6,560 nucleotides of DNA, from the NCBI GenBank assembly GCA_021160885.1, contig JAGHBR010000251.1, positions 1 through 6,560 of the forward strand, written 5' to 3'. Within the stretch, counting starts at the first letter, position 1. Each line of letters opens with the position of its first letter. A program made the position numbers and the translations under genes. Shown here piece after piece: positions 1 to 5,355 of the stretch. The DNA comes from Caldisericaceae bacterium (lineage in GTDB: Bacteria > Calditrichota > Calditrichia > Calditrichales > Calditrichaceae). Below the pieces are notes generated by a model that was not told the DNA's origin, made no database searches, and saw only the letters and a program-made list of their open reading frames with translations.

Positions 1-57
1 AGGACGTAATTTAAAATTAGTTTTTTAATACAATCAGCTCAAATTTACAAATTTTAA

Positions 58-100
58 AATTAAAGGCAATAAAAATTCGCCTTAAATTATTATTTTTTTT
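58..100 (+). terminator. Candidate rho-independent terminator for an upstream gene outside the window
   Basis: Arms 58-67 (AATTAAAGGC) and 79-88 (GCCTTAAATT) pair at 9 of 10 positions around an 11-base loop. They are followed by a T-rich stretch ending in eight T at 93-100. The stem has only three G:C pairs, so it would be modest in strength. The T tract lies on the plus side, so it would stop a plus-strand transcript coming from left of the window. No such gene is visible here. Confidence 0.42.
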
Positions 101-161
101 GATCTTGTATATTTTTTAACTAAGTAGCATAAAAATGCATCAAAGTAGTGATCGGGGTATT

Positions 162-229
162 GGTGAAATGGTTTAATAGTTAAAGGGTTAATGGTATAAG
201 GGTGTAAGGGTTTAAGGGGCTTTGGGGGG
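162..229 (+). repeat. Degenerate 8-nt G-rich tandem repeat with G-quadruplex pattern
   Basis: About eight units of 7-9 bases follow one another, for example GTTAAAGG (179-186), GTTAATGG (187-194), GTGTAAGG (202-209) and GTTTAAGG (210-217). The approximate consensus is GTTTAAGG. The last four G-runs lie at 200-202, 208-210, 216-219 and 224-229, separated by loops of 5, 5 and 4 bases, which satisfies the classical G3+N1-7 quadruplex rule. The tract is not coding. Similar telomere-like degenerate repeats recur between genes in some FCB-group genomes (my recollection, not checked). Confidence 0.7.
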
Positions 230-332
230 TTATGACTATTTATTTTGCTGGAATATTTTATGGGCTTAACTGATTGCAGTCGAGGCGTAAAATGTAGCTG
301 GCAGACTAATGAATTGATCTCTGATTTGCATG

Positions 333-403
333 GATTCAGGATTACAGTGATTCGTTATTTGAGGGGAGGTTAAAAATCTTGTTAATCAAACCAATCCTGA
401 ATC
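333..403. repeat. Imperfect inverted repeat of GATT words
   Basis: The left arm 333-352 and the reverse complement of the right arm 384-403 agree at 16 of 20 positions. They share an exact 11-base block, GATTCAGGATT (333-343), whose inverse AATCCTGAATC is at 393-403. The arms are separated by 31 bases. More GATT/AATC words extend the pattern outward on the left (GATTT at 323-327) and inward on the right (AAATC at 374-378). The layout resembles dispersed palindromic intergenic elements, and no transposase is nearby. Whether it has copies elsewhere in the genome cannot be told from one window. Confidence 0.6.
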
Positions 404-509
404 TCAGGCTTTAGAACTTTGTCACCTTGTTACTTTTTCATGTTCATCACCGTTATTCCGGCAATCCGCATTCTTTAAAATCCAGTAAAAATCTGGTTCC
501 AGGAAATTT

Positions 510-527
510 TCTGCGCTCTCTGCGAGA
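510..527. repeat. Two-unit 9-bp direct repeat (TCTGCGCTC/TCTGCGAGA)
   Basis: TCTGCGCTC at 510-518 is followed directly by TCTGCGAGA at 519-527. Words of this kind recur in short intergenic repeats in several bacterial lineages. Here there are only two units, so chance is possible. It lies about 50 bases downstream of the stop codon of the last operon gene. Confidence 0.3.
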
Positions 528-575
528 AATAATCAGTGGCTGAAAAATACACTGCGCAACTAAAACCAGCCTGGC

Positions 576-1355
576 TTACCTGGCAAACACACTGATATCG
601 CCATTGGTCGTTTTCAGGAACAGTGTGGGCAAGTTTTCACCATTGATGATTTCCAGATGGTTTTTGCTTTTAGACCGGCGGCCTGTGATGTTCAATGCAT
701 AATCAATTTGGCCATTGGTCGTAAACGCTTTTAAATTGAATTCAGATTTTTTTGGAACCAGCACACTAATCTCGCCATTGGTTGTACTGATTTCCACTTC
801 CTGTTCCATTGAAGGCAGGGCTTTAAACTCAACGTAAACATTACCATTAGTAGAATGTAATTCCTGCAGTTGCTGAACCCCAATCGCCTTAATTTCGCCA
901 TTGGTTGTAACTAAATTCAGTCCTGACGGGAAATTGTGTACTTTAATTTTTCCATTGGTCGAATGTGCTTTAACCATCAGGTGCGTTGGAAGTTTTAAAT
1001 CAAAATCAACCTGATATTCTCCTACACCCAAATCAAATAACCAGCTAAAAAATCCTGTTCTCTTTTTTGCCGGGCGTTCTACTTTAATCGTTAAAATCCC
1101 GTCATGAACATCCATCACAATTTTCAGTGATTTGAGCAATCGATCTTTTTCGCTTTCCGAGCCTTCAATACTTTTGGTTGCTGTAAGGTGGAGCTTGTTT
1201 CCTTCGATTCCTTCAATGTGAACATTTCCGTTGGTGGTAAACACTTCCACTTTTTTAAACTGGCTGACATCAATCGTCTTTTCAATCACCTGATCAAAAT
1301 TTGCCGACAGTAAAAAACTGGTTAACAGCAAAATGTTTAAAATAATTCGTGACAT
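576..1355 (-). CDS. Exported DUF4097-like protein with seven T/S-N-G beta-turn repeats
   Basis: The protein has 259 residues. An N-terminal hydrophobic segment (about 4-18) is followed by LSA|N, consistent with a signal peptide and export to the periplasm or cell surface. The body carries seven copies of [ST]TNG followed by a beta-strand, with TNG at residues 41, 133, 151, 169, 192, 213 and 250. This is the layout of DUF4097-type putative adhesin/beta-solenoid domains. Residues 95-120, with aromatic and charged residues (GFFSWLFDLGVGEY), form an insert between the first and second turns. The start is fixed by an in-frame stop five codons upstream and by GGAGG at 1360-1364, four bases from ATG. 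It is the last gene of the three-gene run, 16 bp after the repeat protein. The family has no established biochemical activity. A structural or sensing role in the envelope is inference. Confidence 0.85.
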   Translation of the reverse strand: MSRIILNILLLTSFLLSANFDQVIEKTIDVSQFKKVEVFTTNGNVHIEGIEGNKLHLTATKSIEGSESEKDRLLKSLKIVMDVHDGILTIKVERPAKKRTGFFSWLFDLGVGEYQVDFDLKLPTHLMVKAHSTNGKIKVHNFPSGLNLVTTNGEIKAIGVQQLQELHSTNGNVYVEFKALPSMEQEVEISTTNGEISVLVPKKSEFNLKAFTTNGQIDYALNITGRRSKSKNHLEIINGENLPTLFLKTTNGDISVFAR

Positions 1356-1371
1356 ATTACCTCCCGTTTAA

Positions 1372-3114
1372 TCAATCAACTAAAAATACGGTAATCCCCC
1401 AGTTACGTTCATCGTAAGGCGGGGCAGCATTCCATCTGCGGTAAGAGTGGCTGCCGTCCGAACGGTAGTAAACCCGGTAATGACCGGCAGGTAAGCTGAG
1501 CACCGTATTAACCAATCGGTTCTTTTCAGAGCCGCCGGCGTGAACCGTATTTTTGTACCGCATTTTCCAGACAATCTGACCGGTTTCTACATTTTTAATC
1601 CAGCCATAATCGTACATTTCGTCCCATTCCCCCTCACCCAAACAATAAATTCGTACAGTAGCGCTTTTGTCCAAAATGAAATCTTTTCTTAAAAACTCAT
1701 CATCGCCTACCTGAACCAGCTGGGCCAGAACCTGTTTGGGCGTTAATTTTTCTTTTTCGATCTTCTGTACAGCGTCTTTGTCACCTAAATTGTAAATTGA
1801 AATGCCCCACATTTCCGGCTGCTGAGGCGGTCGGGCATTCCATTCTTCATAAGAATGAGAATCATCCGTCTGGTAATGAACGATATAAGTGCCCGGCTCA
1901 AGGAATAGCACACCATCGTATAGGCGATTCTTGGAAGAGCCACCAGCATGTTTTGTTTTGTCGTAATCCATTTTCCAGACGACTTTTCCGTCATCTGCGC
2001 GGGTAATCCAACCATAATCGTACATATCGCCATTGCGCCCCTCGCCCAGGGCAAATATGCGGATACGCGTTGGTTTAAGAATTTTAAAAAAGGCCTCGGT
2101 GTAGGCGTAATCACCAACGCGTGTAATGGAAATGACAGCGTCTTCGCTGGCATCTTCAAATTTTTCAACAGTCTGCCAGTCAAATCCTTTAGAAACCGGT
2201 TTAAGCACAATCCCCCAAAAAGCAGGATCATAAGGCGGATTGGCATTCCATTCCTTGTAAGAGTGTGAATCGTCGGTTTTGTAATATACAAGGTAATTAC
2301 CGGGTTTGAAATGCAACTGTCCTTTAAACAGACGATTTTTTCTAGCCCCACCGGCATATTCGGTTTCGTCTTCTTCCATCATCCAGATGCGCTCATGCGT
2401 TTTGGCATCAATAATCCAGCCGTAATCGAACATTTTGCCATCAGTTCCCTCACCAATGGAGTAAATCATTAAATCAGCCGGTTTTTTTAAACGAAACCCC
2501 GTGTGCTGCATCTGGTTGTCTTTTTGTTTAACTAAATGAACAACTGTTCTGTCTAACCAGGATTTCTGCAATTTTCTAATATCAAATTTGTCAAGTGCTT
2601 CGTCCACACCATCAATACGCGCCATCCAGTTTTCTGCGTCTTTATCCCATTCTTTACTGCTTTCAAAAATCACTTTCAACAGATGTTTGAATGAGACAAA
2701 ACCGCCGTCAAAATTTAAAAATGACGGTTTGTAGGCAGCGTAATAGAGTTCATAGGTTCCGGCAGGTAATGTTACATCCCCTTCAAATTTCCGGTTAAAA
2801 GTAGTACCGGCCATTTTTTTAGTGTTAGCAATTTCCATGCGCCAGACCATTTCGCGCGTGTCGCTGTTAATAATCCAGGCATAAGCGAACATATTGTTAG
2901 GATCTACCTGAAAAGAGTTTCCCGTAACAATTTTATGATCGCCCCCGGCGCCCACCGCTTCAATATGCACCGTACGTTCCTGATTCAAAATGAAACCGGC
3001 ATAACTGATTTCATCAAGAAAAAAGTCACGCAATTCAACCGTTTCTACCTGTGCAAAGCTTTTCTGGTTTAAAAGCAAGGCAAAGGTAAATAGTATTAAA
3101 AGTCTCCCTGACAT
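1372..3114 (-). CDS. Exported protein of four repeated domains (SHSY/WNA/WGI signature), function unknown
   Basis: I do not recognise a named family. The protein has 580 residues with a signal peptide (hydrophobic 4-15, cleavage at SFA|Q, residues 20-22). Four repeats follow, at about 24-150, 191-305, 328-441 and 465-578. Repeats 2-4 share GEG, M[FY]DYGWI, W.M, AGG..KNRL, PG.Y (AG.Y in repeat 4), SHSY..WNA.PP and WGI. Equivalent residues sit exactly 136 apart (GEG at 221, 357, 493; SHSY at 283, 419, 555). Repeat 1 is diverged: it has an insertion after GAGG (55-58), keeps YAWI and AGT..NR, and lacks SHSY..WNA and WGI. Charged, probably helical linkers join the units. The strand-rich pattern with AG.Y near the end of each unit recalls beta-sandwich domains such as pre-peptidase C-terminal domains, but this is only a likeness. 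Its gene lies 11 bp behind the barrel gene. The AAAGGA ribosome site (3122-3127) overlaps that gene's TAA. Confidence 0.85.
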   Translation of the reverse strand: MSGRLLILFTFALLLNQKSFAQVETVELRDFFLDEISYAGFILNQERTVHIEAVGAGGDHKIVTGNSFQVDPNNMFAYAWIINSDTREMVWRMEIANTKKMAGTTFNRKFEGDVTLPAGTYELYYAAYKPSFLNFDGGFVSFKHLLKVIFESSKEWDKDAENWMARIDGVDEALDKFDIRKLQKSWLDRTVVHLVKQKDNQMQHTGFRLKKPADLMIYSIGEGTDGKMFDYGWIIDAKTHERIWMMEEDETEYAGGARKNRLFKGQLHFKPGNYLVYYKTDDSHSYKEWNANPPYDPAFWGIVLKPVSKGFDWQTVEKFEDASEDAVISITRVGDYAYTEAFFKILKPTRIRIFALGEGRNGDMYDYGWITRADDGKVVWKMDYDKTKHAGGSSKNRLYDGVLFLEPGTYIVHYQTDDSHSYEEWNARPPQQPEMWGISIYNLGDKDAVQKIEKEKLTPKQVLAQLVQVGDDEFLRKDFILDKSATVRIYCLGEGEWDEMYDYGWIKNVETGQIVWKMRYKNTVHAGGSEKNRLVNTVLSLPAGHYRVYYRSDGSHSYRRWNAAPPYDERNWGITVFLVD

Positions 3115-3125
3115 TCCTGCATCCT

Positions 3126-4748
3126 TTAAAAAGGTTTGTTAATTCTTAATGATACTTTCCACGCCTTGTGCGAAGTATCAAGCCTTTTGGCGATGTTTAT
3201 TCTAAAACGTCCCGAAGGATTTGCCAGAGCAATTCCCAGATCGCTGGCAAATCTGTTGAGTTTTAAATGTTTAAATCCTTCATTCCAGGCATCCTTTTCA
3301 CTAACCTGGGCCCGATTCCAGACATGCCCCATATCGTAAAAAATAATGTAGTGCAAATCATCATCAAAAAACAAGGGGAAGTGAAACAGTTTTGGATTGA
3401 TATTGTACTCTAAATTAAGCAATAACATGCGATCTCCGCCATTACCTTCGGCCCGTATCGAACGGTAGTTAAATCCGCGTAAGGTACTTATGCCCCCCAG
3501 ATGAAATCTTTTTTGCAATGGCAGCTGCCCTTCGGAAGTTGCCGCTTTCAGGCGAATGTCCAGCCGTTCCCAGCGGCTCAACGGCTGGTAACGTCGAATT
3601 TCAAAAACGTACTGATTGAAAGAGAAGTCGCTTTTTAATTTTTTAGTGGAACTCTCCACATTTAAACGAGCGTACCAGCCAGAACGGGGTAATTCCTTAT
3701 TGTTTCGTGAGTCCCAGTAAATTTCCCCAAATAAACTGCGCATGCGCCCCTGATCAATAGCCGGATTTTCCGGAAAACGATCTTTGTCCTTAAACAAGGC
3801 CCAGTCCGTATTTTTGTGAACATTAAAGTATTGATCATTTCGATAACCGAATGTTGCTTTTAAATAACGAGTAAAATTCTGGCTGGCATGAAACTGGTAA
3901 CCTTTACGCTGATAATAATCGAGATAATCATCATTAAGCAAAAAAGCGGCCAGCGTATTTTCCAGAGAAGAAATGAGCCAGGCGTCTTTACTCTCGATTT
4001 TGTCGTAAATAGCAGCGCCCACCTCAAAACGGAATTTGACGCGACTCAAAAACCAGTGATCAACTTTCACTTCGTAACGCGATTTCTTGTCCGAAAAACC
4101 ATAGCCGACAAAACCGTCAATAGAAAGATATTGGTAGTTGCCGCCAATAATTTTAGGTAGCGACAGGCCGAAAAATGCCCCCTGCACCCGATTGTAGCGA
4201 AACAAGAACTCCGATTCTTTCCGTTCGCTTAAAGTAAAAGAGTTGTAGCCTTCGCCGTAAGGTTTGGTGTAGCGGCTTAAGTAGCGGTCTAAAAGGTCTT
4301 CATCGTAATCTTTACCAAATTCACGTGCCGGGAAAAGATTTTTTAAGTTGGTCTCAATCTGGTTGCCGGTTACAATGCTTTGCGCTTCCTGCCGGATTCT
4401 TCCGTTAATGGCCGTTACGTTACCATTGATGGTAGCCTCGGATTCAATACGAATATCTCCAAACAAAACCACCACATCACCGTTGATCACGCCCCGCACC
4501 AGCAAATCACCATCATTAAGTAAAATATTGTAATTGACAGTATCTTTCTGGTTAATGATTAAATCTTCTTCAAATCGCTTCACGGGTTTGTCAGTCTGGT
4601 CAATGTATCTTTCCGTTGCCCGACGCTCAATTTCGGGCATGGAGAACATCTTTTCGTAATCTTTCTTTGACTTTTCCTGCGCCGGAAGACCGGAAAACCC
4701 AACCAGACACAAGCAACAAATTATGACAAATCTTTTCAGTAGCTCCAT
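3126..4748 (-). CDS. Outer-membrane protein: bactofilin-like N-terminal repeats fused to an Omp85/BamA-type barrel
   Basis: The protein has 540 residues. A signal peptide (residues 1-23, LPA|Q) targets it across the inner membrane. Residues about 72-132 contain short glycine-turn strands with I-N-G or V-T-G at 88, 107 and 126, exactly 19 apart, as in bactofilin/polymer-forming or other beta-helix domains. From about residue 165 onward it is rich in alternating aromatic strands. Landmarks of the Omp85/surface-antigen (D15) barrel are YWDSRNN...P.SGWYARL (344-361), LGGISTLRGF (417-426, the loop-6 RGF motif), YDMGHVW (471-477), and a last strand ending in Phe. No POTRA domains are visible, and the 140-residue N-terminus is too short for a normal BamA set. 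It is therefore a BamA/TamA relative, not BamA itself. The start is forced by a TGA directly upstream and supported by GGAG at 4756-4759. It is the first gene of the three-gene run. Its cargo or role is unknown. Confidence 0.87.
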   Translation of the reverse strand: MELLKRFVIICCLCLVGFSGLPAQEKSKKDYEKMFSMPEIERRATERYIDQTDKPVKRFEEDLIINQKDTVNYNILLNDGDLLVRGVINGDVVVLFGDIRIESEATINGNVTAINGRIRQEAQSIVTGNQIETNLKNLFPAREFGKDYDEDLLDRYLSRYTKPYGEGYNSFTLSERKESEFLFRYNRVQGAFFGLSLPKIIGGNYQYLSIDGFVGYGFSDKKSRYEVKVDHWFLSRVKFRFEVGAAIYDKIESKDAWLISSLENTLAAFLLNDDYLDYYQRKGYQFHASQNFTRYLKATFGYRNDQYFNVHKNTDWALFKDKDRFPENPAIDQGRMRSLFGEIYWDSRNNKELPRSGWYARLNVESSTKKLKSDFSFNQYVFEIRRYQPLSRWERLDIRLKAATSEGQLPLQKRFHLGGISTLRGFNYRSIRAEGNGGDRMLLLNLEYNINPKLFHFPLFFDDDLHYIIFYDMGHVWNRAQVSEKDAWNEGFKHLKLNRFASDLGIALANPSGRFRINIAKRLDTSHKAWKVSLRINKPF

Positions 4749-4786
4749 TCAACTACTCCATATGTTTTAAAACCATATTCATAGAA

Positions 4787-4816
4787 TTTATTTGTTAATA
4801 CGAAAAATTTTGTCAA
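4787..4816 (-). promoter_or_regulatory. Candidate sigma-70-type promoter for the barrel-protein operon
   Basis: On the minus strand a perfect TTGACA (4816-4811) is followed after 18 bases by AATAAA (4792-4787), which matches four of six positions of TATAAT. It would start transcription about 30-35 bases before the barrel gene, in an AT-rich gap. If real, the three-gene run is transcribed independently of the VanZ-like gene upstream. The -10 is weak and the DNA is AT-rich, so chance is possible. Confidence 0.4.
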
Positions 4817-4829
4817 AAAGTTACATTTT

Positions 4830-5135
4830 TTAAAAGATAAAAAAACCTAAAAGCCCCGCCCCGACAATTCCCACATTGTTAGCCGCTAAATCTTTTGTTT
4901 CAATTGGAAGCTGCCTGACGAGTAACTGAAACAATTCCCAAAGGACTCCGACAATGTTCCAGCTTAAAAAAAATAGGACAATCACCTGTGCTGAAGGCGA
5001 GCTAACAAGCCATAATGAAGTAAACATGCCAATGAACCCTAGTACGCCATGTTCCAGTTTATCATATTTTAAAATAGAACCATTGGTTGACAGAAAGGAA
5101 TCCTCCCGCCAGTATTTGATCCGTTTATTACGCAA
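4830..5135 (-). CDS. VanZ-like small membrane protein, TTG start
   Basis: The protein has 101 residues with three predicted membrane segments (about 29-44, 50-72 and 86-101). The spaced polar residues of VanZ-like proteins are present: YDKLEH (24-29), WELFQ (66-70) and KDLAANNVG (81-89), followed by a glycine-rich last helix. VanZ itself gives low-level teicoplanin resistance, but most short homologues have no known role, so resistance should not be assumed. The start is TTG at 5135-5133. A stop lies five codons upstream, no ATG is available before residue 37, and a perfect AAGGAGG sits 7 bases ahead. It lies 81 bp before the barrel gene on the same strand, so co-transcription is possible, but a separate promoter candidate lies in the gap. 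The protein is about two-thirds the length of a typical VanZ, though complete in its motifs. Confidence 0.75.
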   Translation of the reverse strand: MRNKRIKYWREDSFLSTNGSILKYDKLEHGVLGFIGMFTSLWLVSSPSAQVIVLFFLSWNIVGVLWELFQLLVRQLPIETKDLAANNVGIVGAGLLGFFIF

Positions 5136-5142
5136 AATATTC

Positions 5143-5149
5143 CCTCCTT
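5143..5149 (-). promoter_or_regulatory. Perfect Shine-Dalgarno site that fixes a TTG start
   Basis: The minus-strand sequence AAGGAGG is fully complementary to the usual 16S rRNA tail. It stands 7 bases before TTG at 5135-5133. A TAA stop in the same frame (5150-5148) overlaps the upstream edge of the site, which leaves TTG as the only sensible start of the VanZ-like gene. An ATT one codon earlier would be too close. Confidence 0.8.
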
Positions 5150-5238
5150 AAATGATTGGTAAAACAATAATTGCAATTTATGGATAAAAAGTACTAATTT
5201 CATTATTTAAAACCTTTAAAAAAATCACCAAGAATGTC

Positions 5239-5258
5239 ATTCCCGCGCAGGCGGGAAT
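5239..5258. repeat. REP/dRS3-like palindrome
   Basis: Arms ATTCCCGC (5239-5246) and GCGGGAAT (5251-5258) pair perfectly around the 4-base loop GCAG. The motif ATTCCC-N8-GGGAAT, preceded by GTC, matches the widespread class of REP-like or dRS3-like short palindromes known from many genomes. It stands out by its high G+C content in a very AT-rich divergent intergenic region. There is no T tract directly after it, so it is a poor rho-independent terminator. It lies between two divergent genes, where no terminator is needed. Confidence 0.75.
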
Positions 5259-5265
5259 CTCTAAG

Positions 5266-5293
5266 TTGACAGGTTTGAAGAAGCTTCGATTTT
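5266..5293 (+). promoter_or_regulatory. Weak candidate promoter for the transporter gene
   Basis: A perfect TTGACA (5266-5271) is followed after 16 bases by GATTTT (5288-5293), which matches only three of six -10 positions. It lies just after the REP-like palindrome and about 60 bases before the transporter start. The palindrome GAAGCTTC (5278-5285) falls inside the spacer and could be an operator or chance. No better promoter was seen. Confidence 0.22.
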
Positions 5294-5355
5294 TTCAAAG
5301 GTCTCTATTTTTAAATTTAGATTTTCAATGGCTTTAAGTTAATGGAATTTGGCCA

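Larger units (their letters stand above)
1..575. other. Gene-free region rich in small repeats
   Basis: No open reading frame here has convincing coding character or a good ribosome binding site. The first 150 bases are very AT-rich. They are followed by a G-rich tandem repeat (162-229), a GATT-word inverted repeat (333-403), and a short pair of 9-base repeats (510-527) near the end of the minus-strand operon. The mixture looks like a buildup of non-coding interspersed repeats between two converging transcription units. I see no tRNA, rRNA or CRISPR pattern. No strong terminator is visible for the operon that ends at 576. The 4-bp stem CCAG/CTGG at 482-496 is too weak to call. Confidence 0.7.

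Noticed and set aside
162..229. CRISPR array
   Set aside because: Units are 7-9 bases and contiguous, with no spacers and no cas genes in the window.
260..373. 37-codon plus-strand frame in the gene-free left region
   Set aside because: Weak ribosome site, overlaps the left arm of the GATT inverted repeat, and has no protein-like pattern.
482..496. CCAG-N7-CTGG as a terminator for the minus-strand operon
   Set aside because: Only a 4-bp stem with a T-T mismatch inside and no solid T tract after it on the minus strand.
1797..2268. Plus-strand frames of 69 and 106 codons opposite the repeat protein
   Set aside because: Antisense shadows without ribosome sites or recognisable protein features.
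1785..2357. 190-codon open frame on the minus strand inside the repeat-protein gene, and a 64-codon one at 1380-1574
   Set aside because: They are alternate frames of the repeated domains. Their own internal similarity is explained by the duplicated DNA, there is no ribosome site, and the main frame has all the motifs.
3126..4748. BamA, the essential outer-membrane assembly protein
   Set aside because: It has no POTRA domains and an unusual N-terminus. The neighbours are not the usual bamA neighbours such as skp, lpxD or fabZ.
5081..5088. CCATTGGT-like octamer and STNG in the VanZ-like protein N-terminus as an eighth copy of the DUF4097 turn
   Set aside because: A single occurrence in an unrelated membrane protein, so chance is the simplest reading.
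4830..5135. Glycopeptide resistance gene vanZ
   Set aside because: The motifs are only family-level, the protein is short, and no van cluster is nearby in this Gram-negative-looking context.
4954..5151. 65-codon plus-strand frame opposite the VanZ-like gene
   Set aside because: The minus frame has membrane segments, VanZ motifs and a perfect Shine-Dalgarno site. The plus frame has none.
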